A DNA stretch of 64,000 bases from Arenibacter troitsensis (GTDB lineage: Bacteria > Bacteroidota > Bacteroidia > Flavobacteriales > Flavobacteriaceae): NCBI RefSeq assembly GCF_900177645.1, contig NZ_FXAO01000014.1, positions 1 through 64,000 on the forward strand, read 5' to 3'. Every line of letters starts with the position of its first letter. Positions within the stretch are counted from its first letter, which is position 1. Of the stretch, positions 28,989-39,635 are shown piece after piece. A model generated the notes under the pieces. It saw only the letters and a program-made list of their open reading frames with translations. It was not told the origin of the DNA and did no database searches. The position numbers and the translations under genes were made by a program.

Positions 28989-31520
28989 ATGAAAGCATTA
29001 TTTGATACATTTTACAGCATAACCATTATAACTACGTGTACTTTAACATTTTCCACCACATTTGCTCAAAATTTGAATTTACCTACAACTTATGAGCAAC
29101 TTGAAATGAGGTCATCCCCATTTAAAGTTACAGATTCCTATCTCTCGAGGCACGATATTATTTTTCAGGCACCAACAGATTTGGAGGCAGAAGGTTTCCC
29201 TATGGGGAACGGCAATTTGGGTGGAATGATTTGGAACCATGACAATGGTATAGAAATTCAAATTAATAAAAATGACCTTTGGTCCGCTCCAATACCCGAA
29301 GAAAGTGATATGAGTATCTTAAAACATGCTGCGAGGTTAAAAATAGACTTTGGTGCTCCTGTGTTCAGTTGGATCCACCTTGGTGATTTTACAGGCAGAC
29401 TTTCCCTTTCCAATGGAGAAGCGACCTATAAAGCAAGTTCTGGAATCGCATCTACCCAAATTAATACATGGCTTGCCCATGGCAAGAATGTGTGGGTAAT
29501 TGAGTGTAAAAACCTGCCTCTTAAAGACTTTACAACAGACAAACTAACGACTACAATATCATTGGAACGCATAGGGAGTAGGTCTTTCACAGGATGGTAT
29601 GGCGGTGGGTTTCCGAAAAATGAAAAAATTAGCTTGGGCAATGCCAATACGATAATCCAGGAAGAGGATCTGATTTTACGAGAAAATACTGATGGATTGA
29701 ATTTTGTAGTTGCCCTTCGGGTTATTGATGCATCTACAAGGCCTGCCATTATTGGAAGTCATAGGGGGGAACTTAAGACGGACAGTCCTGAACTGACCAT
29801 ACTGGTAAGTGTAGTTACATCTAAAGAGAGTAATAGCCCTCAAAGGGATGCCATAGCCCTTTTAGATAGTGTAGAAAAACAAACGATTGCCGATCTAAAA
29901 CAGGAAAAAGACAATTGGTACCACAAATTTTGGTCCAATTCATTTGTCAAATTAGGCAATGACTACCTCGAAAATATATATTACATGCGCCGATATTTAA
30001 TGGCGGCCGGTTCACAAGGGCCTTATCCGATTGCTTTTAACGGTGGGCTTTGGCGCTGGAATCGTGACGTGATTAACTGGGGAACCCCCCATCATTGGAA
30101 TACCCAACAACAATATTGGGGCCTAGCAGCACAAAATGACCTTCAGTTAATGTCCCCTTATATTAATACCTATCTTAAAATGACCCCTTATTTAGAGGAC
30201 CTGGCCAATGAAAAAGGAGGGGGTAGTAATGCCATATTACTTACAGAGGCCCATGACTTTGATGGAAAACAGGCCAGCAAGGATTGGGGGCCCATGGCCA
30301 AAAGTTATACCCAGGCCAGTCAAGTGGCCCAATTGTTTTGGGATTATTATCAATTTACGGGAGACATTAATTTTTTAAGGGACGAGGCTTATCCATTTAT
30401 GAAAAAAGCCTCTAACTTTTATTTAAAAAAATTACAATGGGATAATCAAAAGAAACAGTACCATTTAGTATCCACCCTTTATGAATCTGAAAACATCAAA
30501 AAGGCCAAGAACGTACTTTCGGATAGGGTTGCCATCGAAGCCTTGTTCCGCACCTGTACTAGTGTGGCAAAGCAATTAAAAACTGATAGAAACAAAATAA
30601 GGGAATGGCAAAATGTGATTGACAACTTGTGGCCAATTGGCTTTGAAACAGATACAAACTGCGGAGAATTGGCAACAGCGGCTGAAGCTTATTTTACGGA
30701 TAAGAGATATACTCCTTTTAATTGGGCCGTTGGTGGTGCACCGGCTTTCCCGTCAGGACTTATCGGTATTGACGATAGTGAAAGTCGGCTGGGTAAGGCA
30801 GTGATTAATTTCATAAAATGCAATGGTATGGTAAATGCCCATTATCCAACACCTATTATTGCTGCACGTATGGGCATGGGCGATGAGGCCCTTACGTACC
30901 TGTTAAACGGTATAAAAGAACATCAGAATTACCCCCAAGGATTGCTGACCAATGTAACGGGGTATCCCCATAACATATACAACCTGAAGTCCGTCCACGA
31001 TCTTATAGGTGGCTACAAAATACGTTCTAAACCATTTTTCCAAATGGGAATGGAACCTATTAGCAACTATGCCACTACGGTAAATGAAATGTTGTTACAG
31101 AGCAATGAAGGTAAAATTAGGGTGTTTCCCGCCGTACCTTCAAGTTGGAAAGATTCAAGCGATGTTGCTTTCACACTACGTGCAAGGGGTGCCTTTATAG
31201 TTTCTTCGTACATGGACAAACAGGGGAAAATCAAACAAGTTGGCATAAAGAGTCTAAAGGGTAACACTTGTCTACTTCAAAACCCATGGCCTGGAGAAAA
31301 AGTCACTGTTTATTCAAACAATAAACTAGTTAAGTTCAAAAATCACGCTGGGGATGTCGTAAGCTTTGATACCAATACCGACAGTGAATATATAGTCCGT
31401 TTGAGTGATGAAGGTTCAGAATTTGAAAAAATCATTTATAAATCAGAACCTAACAAAAAGCCCAAGCAATTAGGTCCACGTACCCTAGGTAAGATAAGTG
31501 GCTGGAATGAAGATTTTTAA
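28989..31520 (+). CDS. GH95-like (alpha/alpha)6 glycoside hydrolase, divergent
   Basis: An 843-residue secreted protein with a signal peptide ending TTFAQ. The N-terminal beta-sandwich has PMGNGNLGGM (about 71-80) and INKNDLWSA, matching the PxGNGxLGAM and LNEDTLWSG signatures of GH95. The (alpha/alpha)6 barrel spans about 310-690. The C-terminal beta domain has KIRVFPAVPSSW and LRARGAF, also typical of GH95. GH95 removes terminal alpha-L-fucose or alpha-L-galactose. The family motif with two catalytic-pocket Asn (NxNxxMNYW) is here HWNTQQQYW, so the first Asn is His369 and only Asn371 remains. The specificity may therefore differ, and a neighbouring clan GH-L family is possible. It probably works with the GH16 enzyme before it. 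Confidence 0.7.
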   Translation: MKALFDTFYSITIITTCTLTFSTTFAQNLNLPTTYEQLEMRSSPFKVTDSYLSRHDIIFQAPTDLEAEGFPMGNGNLGGMIWNHDNGIEIQINKNDLWSAPIPEESDMSILKHAARLKIDFGAPVFSWIHLGDFTGRLSLSNGEATYKASSGIASTQINTWLAHGKNVWVIECKNLPLKDFTTDKLTTTISLERIGSRSFTGWYGGGFPKNEKISLGNANTIIQEEDLILRENTDGLNFVVALRVIDASTRPAIIGSHRGELKTDSPELTILVSVVTSKESNSPQRDAIALLDSVEKQTIADLKQEKDNWYHKFWSNSFVKLGNDYLENIYYMRRYLMAAGSQGPYPIAFNGGLWRWNRDVINWGTPHHWNTQQQYWGLAAQNDLQLMSPYINTYLKMTPYLEDLANEKGGGSNAILLTEAHDFDGKQASKDWGPMAKSYTQASQVAQLFWDYYQFTGDINFLRDEAYPFMKKASNFYLKKLQWDNQKKQYHLVSTLYESENIKKAKNVLSDRVAIEALFRTCTSVAKQLKTDRNKIREWQNVIDNLWPIGFETDTNCGELATAAEAYFTDKRYTPFNWAVGGAPAFPSGLIGIDDSESRLGKAVINFIKCNGMVNAHYPTPIIAARMGMGDEALTYLLNGIKEHQNYPQGLLTNVTGYPHNIYNLKSVHDLIGGYKIRSKPFFQMGMEPISNYATTVNEMLLQSNEGKIRVFPAVPSSWKDSSDVAFTLRARGAFIVSSYMDKQGKIKQVGIKSLKGNTCLLQNPWPGEKVTVYSNNKLVKFKNHAGDVVSFDTNTDSEYIVRLSDEGSEFEKIIYKSEPNKKPKQLGPRTLGKISGWNEDF

Positions 31521-31875
31521 CTATTCCCAAAATCCTGTATGCAAAATAAAAAGGCATTTAAGTTAAGGAAAGGCCATTAAATATAATGGATAAAGTAAGA
31601 CATTTCACAAATGGAGAACGACGAAGTAGTCCTACTTAAAATTCAACATTAATTGCTTATCATCACAAATAAAAGTGGAATACGCCCCTAAAAATAACTT
31701 TAGGGGCATTTAATATATCGAATTATTAAATATAGAAATAGTACAATAGAGAATTGGAGGGTAGAAACAGCCTTGTCAAGAAAAGGTTCAGTAATATTCT
31801 ATAAAACCATTTTCTGGGGAACGCTTAGGACTGGTATTAAATATAGATTGCGTTGCCCTCTATTGAATGGTCTGA
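31521..31875. other. Gap between GH95-like gene and HTCS gene
   Basis: A 355-base stretch between tail-to-tail genes. It contains the hairpin at 31684-31707; otherwise no gene is seen. Confidence 0.6.
31684..31712 (+). terminator. Hairpin terminator after the GH16/GH95-like unit
   Basis: A perfect nine-base stem (GCCCCTAAA at 31684-31692 with TTTAGGGGC at 31699-31707) is followed by ATTTAAT. The T run is short, but the stem is strong and the position fits. Confidence 0.65.
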
Positions 31876-34800
31876 TCACAAATTGCTGTGGGGAGTTTTT
31901 CCGAACTCTGATGGGGTTTGTCCAAATTGTTCCTTAAAGCACAATCTAAAATACTTGGGTGAGGAAAATCCAACTTCATAAGCAATCTCAGAAATATTCT
32001 TATCACTTTTTGTTAGTAGTTGGACAGCGTGCTTCATTCGGACCATCCTTATAAATTCATTGGGGGAAAGCCCTGAAAGGTTTTTCAACCTTTTATAGAA
32101 AGGGCTTCTGCTCATTGCAATTTTGTTGGTTATATGTTCAACCTTAAAATTTGAATCCGATATATTATCCTTGATGATCTCTATAACTTGTTTGAGGAAT
32201 TGTTCATCTGCCGAAGTTGAAGTGATAGCTTCAGGCTCCATTGCTATTTCAGTTTTAAAACGTGCAATTAATTTTATTCGGTTCTTGATTAAATTATGCA
32301 CTTTGTGTATTAGCAGTTCGCTATTAAAAGGTTTGGTAATATAATCGTCAGCGCCTTTACCCATGCCTTCAATTTTTTGATTGTTGGATGTCAAAGCTGT
32401 TAAAAGAATTATAGGAATATGACTAGTTGAAAAATTTGATTTCAAATGTTGGCATAGTTCCAGTCCTGATAATTTTGGCATTAAGATATCAGATATTATG
32501 AGATTAGGATTCAAGTCTATTGCCATTTTATAACCATCTTCTCCATTTGAGGCCTCCCATACCTCAAAAAACTCTTTAAGGCTTTCTACAATATATTTCC
32601 GTAGGTCCTTTTCATCTTCGATGACAAGCACCGAATATTTATTGGACTCCAATTCAAGTTGATCACCTTGCAAATACGGTTCTTCTGTTTGTTTAAATAC
32701 TAATGGGACATTCCCGTTTTCCATTTCTTCGTTGGAAGAGTCAATTTCCGGAATCTCCATATTGAAATGGCTGCTTCCAAGAGGTAATCGAACTGAAAAG
32801 GTACTTCCAGATCCTAATTTACTTTTTACCTGTATAGTTCCTTTGATCAATTTTACCATATCGTGGGTTAGGGCCAATCCGATTCCTGTACCAGTATTAG
32901 TATTACTCTTTACTTGATAAAAGCGCTTAAAGATATTGGAAAGTTCATTTTCCGGTATTCCCTTGCCCATATCTATTACATCAATTACCGCTTCATTCGT
33001 ATGTTGATCCATGCTCAGATCGACTTCAATTTCATCATTTTCCGACGAGAATTTAATTGCATTTGCCAAAAGATTGAACATAATTTTTTCAATGGTGCCT
33101 GAATCAGACAGTACCTCAAGGTTGTCTATATGGGGTGTATATTGTATTGAAATAGATTTTTCATTCGCCATCTCTTTAAAAGAATCACATATTTCACCAA
33201 TAAACAGGACTAAATTGATTCTGGATATATTAATATTAATCTCTCCTAATTCCAATTTTCTAAAATCAAGAATCTGGTTGATCAAAATTAGCAACCTATT
33301 CGTATTTTTTTTAATAAGGTGCAATTGCTTTCTTTGAGACAAATCTACCTTGGTATTCGTTATGAGTTTATCAATGGGACCGAGAATAAGGGTAAGGGGG
33401 GTTCTAAGTTCGTGGGTTATATTGGTAAAGAATTGAATTTTGTTTTCGTTGGCCTCTTCCTGCCGAAGTTTGTCCATACGCTCTGTCCGCAATGTTTCCT
33501 TTAATTTAATTTGTCTCCATATATACCTATTCACATAGAACAAGAACAGCAATGCCATGATTATCCATAAACTAATGGCCCAAACGGTATTATACCATGG
33601 CGGATTAATCCTAATTTTTAGAGTTTTTCCATCGTTGTTCCAGACCCCATCATTATTTGAAGCCTTAACTTGAAACACATATTCCCCAGGTGGCACATTC
33701 GTATATGTTGCTTTTCTTTGCCTATCGGTTTTATTCCAGAATTTATCAAATCCATGAAGGATGTGCCTATATTCATTTTTATTAGCCAAGGTGAAGTTAA
33801 TACCTACAAAATCAATAGAGAAAATATTCTGGTCATAAGCCAACTCAATTTCGTTTTGATTAATAAGGTTTCTAGAATCAACTGAATTAATAGAATCCAA
33901 ATGACTCTTATTTTGGTTGTATATTGAAATTTTAGAAATAACTATAGGTGGAATTTTGTGATTCTTTTTAATTTGGGTAGGAAAAAAACTATATACCCCG
34001 TTTGTACTGCCGAAATAAAGTTTACCATCGCTACCTTTTAAAGTGGCATTTTCGTTAAACTGGCCTTCAAATCCATCATCAAAACCAAAATTTCGGAATT
34101 TATTCCTTTTAATATCATATTGAAAAAGACCTTGTGTAGTAGCTAACCATAAATTACCCATGTCGTCGTTCAACAACCCATTAATTACCGTACAAGATAA
34201 GCCATCATCCGTAGTATATTTCCTTGTCGTACCATCTTTGGTTTCGTATTGGAATAATCCCGATTTCGTCCCTACCCAAACGACATCATCAACTTCAAGA
34301 ATAGAGGTCACAATAGGATTGGAATCATCAAAATTCACTTTTTCCATGATACCCAGTGAGGGTAAATATCTTGCCAAAAGGTTATTGGTTCCAATCCAAA
34401 TAGATGAATCGGCCATTTCTTGGATGCACATTACCAAACCTAGATCCTGGCGGTCCTCTTCGTCGGTTTTGTTAATATGCCTAATGAGCATTCCATCTGA
34501 ATCGTGGACAAAAACACCGTTTGAAGTACCTATCCAAAGATTTTTTTTGCTGTCGATGTGCAGACTTTTTATCACTTCATTGTGTTTTGTGTCGGCTGTA
34601 GGATGGTCTATAAAAGAGAAAATCGAATTCTTCTCTCGAAACAGATTTAAACCATTTAAGTAGGTACCTACCCAAATATTGTTCTTATGATCTGCTATAA
34701 TGGAATTTATTACATTCTTATCCTTTTGCGGATGCAAGTAGTGCTCAAATAAATTAGTTTCGGTGTTGTAAATATTAATGCCGCCACCATCCAATCCTAC

Positions 34801-35889
34801 CAAAATACGGCCATCTAACGTTTCACTGAGACACAACACAGAATTACTGCTAAGTCCTGTTAGATTACCTTTTTCATAGCCCCAATGGGAAAATTTAGAT
34901 TGGTGTGGATCAAAAACCTTTAAACCAGAATTGGTGGTGCCTATCCAAATTATTTCGTTCCTGTCCATAAAGAGCGAGCTAATGGCATAAATTGGAAACT
35001 CGCTTTCTAAATCTAAACCTTGAATTCTTTTGGATTTTCGATTATATCTCATTAGACCATGTCCATCTGTGGCTATCCAAATAATAGAATCATTGACCTT
35101 CAAAAGATCCGATATAAATAGGGCCTGTTTATTGTCTTTTGTGTTGGATATCGTCTCCAGCTCCGTCAACTTCTTATTTTGGCCCAATTGAAATAATCTT
35201 TTCCGTGACGCCAAAATAATCTCGTCGTTTTCACATTTTACGCCATTGTAAACAGGCTCATTCCCCAAATTCAACTTCTCAAGGTCCACATCCGAATTGA
35301 ATGTCCTTTTGTCCGTATTGAATGTCTCAAACCGGGAATTTTCAAAGCTCAAGATCAATTCATTTTTAGTAAAAGGAACTATTGTTGTGATAGGGGAATC
35401 ATGGGAGGATGGGTACGCAATCAAACCTTTATTCTCTGGTGTATAATAAAGCATTTCGCCTTCACTTGTCGAAAACCATAAATCCTCTCCTTCCCCTTGG
35501 TAAAATGATGAAATTGAATACTGATCAAACTCCAAAGGTGGCGCGATTATTTTTTGGGTAGTAAACTCGAAAATCCTGATGCCATTACTGGTGACAATCC
35601 AGATATTCCCGTAATTATCCATAAAGAGGTGTTCGATATAGAACAAGGAGTCCTTTTCTTCAAACAAGGACAAAGAATAAGTTGATTGCCCATCAAATTT
35701 GTAGAGCTCATTTGAGGTACCCACCCAGATATACCCTAAAGAATCTTGGATGATATGCCTAACATTGTCACTATTTAATCCACTAGAAAATTTAAAGGAA
35801 GTAATTGCAATATCCTTTTTTTCATCTTCCTGGGAAAACGTTTCCCAAGAAAAAGTAAAGATAATAAGTAAAATAATCACCCTGTTCAT
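31876..35889 (-). CDS. Hybrid two-component system regulator (HTCS) of the PUL
   Basis: A single 1337-residue protein that senses an oligosaccharide in the periplasm and binds DNA in the cytoplasm. Order: signal peptide (ends WETFSQ), two Reg_prop beta-propellers with repeated WIGT motifs (about 40-660), Y_Y_Y domain (about 690-760), one membrane segment (about 767-792), HisKA with His826 in THELRTPLTLIL, HATPase (about 930-1050; NLLANAIKF, TGIGLAL), receiver with Asp1134 in IISDILMPKLSG, and an AraC-type HTH at the end (ISEIAYEVGFSSPKYF). All catalytic residues are present. It lies between the two hydrolase genes and susC, divergent from susC, the usual place for a PUL regulator. It should induce the susCD operon and probably the hydrolases (inference). 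Confidence 0.96.
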   Translation of the reverse strand: MNRVIILLIIFTFSWETFSQEDEKKDIAITSFKFSSGLNSDNVRHIIQDSLGYIWVGTSNELYKFDGQSTYSLSLFEEKDSLFYIEHLFMDNYGNIWIVTSNGIRIFEFTTQKIIAPPLEFDQYSISSFYQGEGEDLWFSTSEGEMLYYTPENKGLIAYPSSHDSPITTIVPFTKNELILSFENSRFETFNTDKRTFNSDVDLEKLNLGNEPVYNGVKCENDEIILASRKRLFQLGQNKKLTELETISNTKDNKQALFISDLLKVNDSIIWIATDGHGLMRYNRKSKRIQGLDLESEFPIYAISSLFMDRNEIIWIGTTNSGLKVFDPHQSKFSHWGYEKGNLTGLSSNSVLCLSETLDGRILVGLDGGGINIYNTETNLFEHYLHPQKDKNVINSIIADHKNNIWVGTYLNGLNLFREKNSIFSFIDHPTADTKHNEVIKSLHIDSKKNLWIGTSNGVFVHDSDGMLIRHINKTDEEDRQDLGLVMCIQEMADSSIWIGTNNLLARYLPSLGIMEKVNFDDSNPIVTSILEVDDVVWVGTKSGLFQYETKDGTTRKYTTDDGLSCTVINGLLNDDMGNLWLATTQGLFQYDIKRNKFRNFGFDDGFEGQFNENATLKGSDGKLYFGSTNGVYSFFPTQIKKNHKIPPIVISKISIYNQNKSHLDSINSVDSRNLINQNEIELAYDQNIFSIDFVGINFTLANKNEYRHILHGFDKFWNKTDRQRKATYTNVPPGEYVFQVKASNNDGVWNNDGKTLKIRINPPWYNTVWAISLWIIMALLFLFYVNRYIWRQIKLKETLRTERMDKLRQEEANENKIQFFTNITHELRTPLTLILGPIDKLITNTKVDLSQRKQLHLIKKNTNRLLILINQILDFRKLELGEININISRINLVLFIGEICDSFKEMANEKSISIQYTPHIDNLEVLSDSGTIEKIMFNLLANAIKFSSENDEIEVDLSMDQHTNEAVIDVIDMGKGIPENELSNIFKRFYQVKSNTNTGTGIGLALTHDMVKLIKGTIQVKSKLGSGSTFSVRLPLGSSHFNMEIPEIDSSNEEMENGNVPLVFKQTEEPYLQGDQLELESNKYSVLVIEDEKDLRKYIVESLKEFFEVWEASNGEDGYKMAIDLNPNLIISDILMPKLSGLELCQHLKSNFSTSHIPIILLTALTSNNQKIEGMGKGADDYITKPFNSELLIHKVHNLIKNRIKLIARFKTEIAMEPEAITSTSADEQFLKQVIEIIKDNISDSNFKVEHITNKIAMSRSPFYKRLKNLSGLSPNEFIRMVRMKHAVQLLTKSDKNISEIAYEVGFSSPKYFRLCFKEQFGQTPSEFGKTPHSNL

Positions 35890-36491
35890 ATATCGTTGCT
35901 TTGTCGTTGTTTATTTTGTTATTAAGGCCATAAAAAAATTATTTACTGCCTTATTTTTTTTATCATAAATACAGTAATCTCATGAATACCTAACGGGAAC
36001 AAAATTCCAGTTACTTACAAAAATAAGCAAGGGACCAAAACCTCTGTCAGGAAATACGATTTCACCCCTATTTAAGTCAATTCTTTCCGTTACAACAATA
36101 CAATACTGCCTCTTCTTTAATCAAAAAGTAACCCTCGATTACTTAAGTATATGGCTAGTTTTACTCCTTTAAGAATCACAGTTCCTTATAAAAAAAGATA
36201 TGGTTACGAACTCTTGAGACAGGACCACATTTTAAAAATAAGAATTTAAGAACGACGCAAATATTAACTAAATCAATTATCAACCTTAAAAATCAAATAG
36301 GCTTATGAGAAGATGTCATTTAATTGAATCCCTTCAGTTAAAAAAAAAAAAAAAACTAAGAAGGGAAAAACCATAAAGATTAGTCTTAATAATCAACCAA
36401 GCTTGCCTACGATGGCGTAATATCAACTCAACGGAAACGGTGGGATTTGATATTAAAAGCATTTAATTCCAAAACTAAATACTTATTGTAA
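35890..36491. promoter_or_regulatory. Divergent regulatory region between HTCS and susC
   Basis: A 602-base stretch with no gene, holding the promoters of both the HTCS gene and the susC operon. A run of 16 A residues (36340-36355) lies about 137 bases before the susC start. I could not fix the promoter boxes or the HTCS site by eye. Confidence 0.6.
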
Positions 36492-39400
36492 ATGAAGAAT
36501 TTATTATCACTATTACTCTTAATTTTCACGACCCAGACAATTATGGCGCAACAAATCCAAGTTACCGGAGAAGTACTGGATGCGGACGGAAATCCATTAC
36601 CGGGCGTAAATATTATTGTTGAGGGTTCAACTAACGGTGTAATGTCCGATTTTGATGGTAAATATGCCATCGACGTGAACACTAATGACAAATTGGTTTT
36701 CTCATATATCGGAATGGCAAATCAAACTATAACTGTAGAAGATCAAACGGTTATCAATGTTACCATGACAGCTAGTCACGATGAGCTCGATGAGGTAACC
36801 GTTGTCGCCTTTGGAAAACAAAAAAAGGGTAGTCTTGTTTCTGCCATTACTACCATACGACCGGAAGAATTACGTATCCCCTCAAGCAACCTTACAACAA
36901 CCTTGGCCGGTAGACTGGCCGGATTGATATCCTATCAACAAAGTGGAGCTCCTGGAGATGATAACTCGCGATTTTTTATCCGCGGAGTTACAACTTTTGG
37001 TTCGGGTGTTCCCGATCCCCTTATTTTGATAGACAATGTAGAATTGACTTCCCAAGATTTAGCGAATTTAAATCCGGACGATATTGCCAGTTTTTCAATT
37101 CTTAAGGATGCAACAGCAACAGCATTATACGGAGCTAAGGCAGCAAACGGAATAGTTCTTATTACCACTAAGGAAGGACGGGAAAGCAAACTTAGAATAA
37201 ATGTAAGACAGGAACAATCCATTTCTTCCCCGACCAGAAAATTTGAAATGGCAGATCCAGTAACTTTTATGGAATTGCACAATGAGGCTGTTGCAACCAG
37301 AACGCCGTTGGCACACCGTCCATATTCACTTGAAAAAATTGATAAAACTAGGGAAGGAGTCAACCCATATGCCTATCCCGCTGTGGACTGGCTAGACTTG
37401 ATGACAAAGGACGTAGCTTCGAATAGTCGAACTAGCATTAACCTATCGGGTGGGGGCAAGATTGCCAGTTATTATATTGCTGGTACAATTACAAACGACA
37501 ATGGTATTTTAAATGTGCCTAAAAGTAACGGATTTGACAATAATATCAACCTAAAGAAGTATGGAGTTCGATCCAACATAAATGTAAACTTAACCAACAC
37601 CACCTTAGCAAAAATAAAGGTTAGTGCACAGTTCGACAATTACAGAGGACCAATCCCTACAGGTAATGATGTATATAATAGTAGTTTAAATGCCAACCCA
37701 GTGTTGTTTCCAGCTACTTACGAGCCAGATTTGGCCTTTTCAAGTGCCTCACACATATTGTTTGGTAATGTTGGTAACGACTCCCCTCAATATTACAACC
37801 CTTACGCCGATTTGCATAGAGGTTACAGGGACACACGATCTTCAACAGTGATCGCTATTTTAGAGCTGACTCAAAAGTTGGATTTCATTACCAAAGGCTT
37901 GGATCTAAGAATGCTTATAAATTCCTCCACAAAATCAAACTTCTCAATATGGCGATCCTATAACCCATTGTACTATGAACTGAATTTATACAATAAACAA
38001 ACCAATGAATATACTTTAAGGGAAATCAATCCAGCCACAGGTCGCCAAACTCTGGACTTGGAAGGTACTGCAACCGATGCGACCAATTTGGTGTACATGG
38101 AAGGTGCATTGAACTACAATAGGACATTCAACGAGAAGCATGCTTTGGGAGGAGTTCTAGTTTACACAATGAGGGAACAGTTGTCCGGCTCTGCAACGGA
38201 TTTTCAATCATCATTACCGTTCCGTAATTTAGGTTTAGCAGGAAGATTTACATATGGTTATAACAATAAGTATAATTTAAATCTGAGTTTTGGTTATAAC
38301 GGTTCAGAAAGGTTTAGCAGCAAGAACAGATATGGCTTCTTTCCTTCAGCTGGTTTAAGTTGGACCGTTTCAAGGGAAGACTTTTGGAAAAATTCGAAAA
38401 TCAATGATATTATCACCAAGTTTAGGTTACGTGCCTCCTATGGTATAGTGGGTAATGATAGAATTGGGGATGAATCAGAGCGATTCTTTTACTTATCAGA
38501 TGTAAACTTAAATGCAGGAAGCTATGGTAGGTTTGGAAACAATTTTGGAGAAAGTTCCCAAACGACAAGAATTAACAGATATGGCAATGAAGATATTACC
38601 TGGGAAAAAGCATATAAAACCGATATTGGCATCGAATTAGGTCTGTTTAATGACTTGGATGTAAGGTTGGATCTCTATCATCAAACAAGAACAAACATTT
38701 TAATGTCACGAAGTGATATTCCAACGACCATGGGACTTACCTATATCCCAAAATCAAATATTGGAGAAGCGGCAAGTAAAGGGTTTGACCTATCCGCTGA
38801 TTATAATTTCATAGGTAATGATAGATTCTGGGCTACATTAAGGGCGAATTTGACATATGCTAAAAGTAAGTTTCTAAAATATGAGGAGCCTTCATATCCA
38901 AATGCACCTTGGCTTTCCCGTGTCGGTCAACCAATAGGACAACAATTGGGGTATGTGGCAGAACGATTATTTATCGATGATTTGGAGGTAAGAAACTCCC
39001 CAACCCAAATGTTCTCAGGCCTTCCTGTACAAGGAGGGGATATCAAATACGTTGATTTGAACAATGACGGGGTAATTAACTTTTATGACCAGACCTTTAT
39101 CGGTCATCCTACCACGCCTGAGTTAATTTATGGATTTGGTGCCTCGGTAGGCTATAAAGATTTCGACATATCGTTCTTCTTTCAAGGATCTGGACGTTCG
39201 AGCTTCTGGATTGATTACAATTCCATGTCTCCTTTTAAACAAGAATCAATAGGAGAGGAGGGAGCTATTGGAAACACGGCACTTTCCCAATTCATTGCCA
39301 ATGATCATTGGTCTGAAGACAACCGAAATTTATATGCCACTTGGCCACGATTGGCAGCTTCACAAGATTTACTAAATAGCAATAATGCCCAGCCCAACAC

Positions 39401-39620
39401 TTGGTTCTTAAGAAATGGCTCCTTTTTGCGCTTAAAATCGTTCGAGATTGGATATACGATCCCAAAAAAGTTAATCCCATGGAAATCTCGCCTGTATTTT
39501 AGTGGGATTAATTTGCTGACCTTCTCAAACTTTAAATTATGGGATGTTGAAATGGGGGGAAATGCTTTGAACTATCCCATACAGAAAGTTGTCAATTTAG
39601 GACTAGTCATAAACTTATAA
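36492..39620 (+). CDS. SusC-like TonB-dependent outer-membrane glycan importer
   Basis: A 1042-residue protein with a signal peptide ending TIMAQ. An N-terminal carboxypeptidase-like domain (about 22-100; GEVLDADGNPLPGVNI) precedes the plug (about 100-230; LAGRLAGLISYQQSG, SILKDATATALYGAKAANG) and a C-terminal 22-strand beta-barrel. These are hallmarks of SusC proteins, which import oligosaccharides with energy from TonB/ExbBD. It ends in a hydrophobic residue followed by a short tail (LGLVINL), as outer-membrane barrels do. The susD gene starts 16 bases later, so the two are co-transcribed. Confidence 0.96.
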   Translation: MKNLLSLLLLIFTTQTIMAQQIQVTGEVLDADGNPLPGVNIIVEGSTNGVMSDFDGKYAIDVNTNDKLVFSYIGMANQTITVEDQTVINVTMTASHDELDEVTVVAFGKQKKGSLVSAITTIRPEELRIPSSNLTTTLAGRLAGLISYQQSGAPGDDNSRFFIRGVTTFGSGVPDPLILIDNVELTSQDLANLNPDDIASFSILKDATATALYGAKAANGIVLITTKEGRESKLRINVRQEQSISSPTRKFEMADPVTFMELHNEAVATRTPLAHRPYSLEKIDKTREGVNPYAYPAVDWLDLMTKDVASNSRTSINLSGGGKIASYYIAGTITNDNGILNVPKSNGFDNNINLKKYGVRSNINVNLTNTTLAKIKVSAQFDNYRGPIPTGNDVYNSSLNANPVLFPATYEPDLAFSSASHILFGNVGNDSPQYYNPYADLHRGYRDTRSSTVIAILELTQKLDFITKGLDLRMLINSSTKSNFSIWRSYNPLYYELNLYNKQTNEYTLREINPATGRQTLDLEGTATDATNLVYMEGALNYNRTFNEKHALGGVLVYTMREQLSGSATDFQSSLPFRNLGLAGRFTYGYNNKYNLNLSFGYNGSERFSSKNRYGFFPSAGLSWTVSREDFWKNSKINDIITKFRLRASYGIVGNDRIGDESERFFYLSDVNLNAGSYGRFGNNFGESSQTTRINRYGNEDITWEKAYKTDIGIELGLFNDLDVRLDLYHQTRTNILMSRSDIPTTMGLTYIPKSNIGEAASKGFDLSADYNFIGNDRFWATLRANLTYAKSKFLKYEEPSYPNAPWLSRVGQPIGQQLGYVAERLFIDDLEVRNSPTQMFSGLPVQGGDIKYVDLNNDGVINFYDQTFIGHPTTPELIYGFGASVGYKDFDISFFFQGSGRSSFWIDYNSMSPFKQESIGEEGAIGNTALSQFIANDHWSEDNRNLYATWPRLAASQDLLNSNNAQPNTWFLRNGSFLRLKSFEIGYTIPKKLIPWKSRLYFSGINLLTFSNFKLWDVEMGGNALNYPIQKVVNLGLVINL

Positions 39621-39635
39621 TTTTAAACTAACACC

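Noticed and set aside
34160..34663. 167-codon plus-strand frame
   Set aside because: It lies opposite the Reg_prop repeats of the HTCS gene and is Ser/Thr-rich without any domain.
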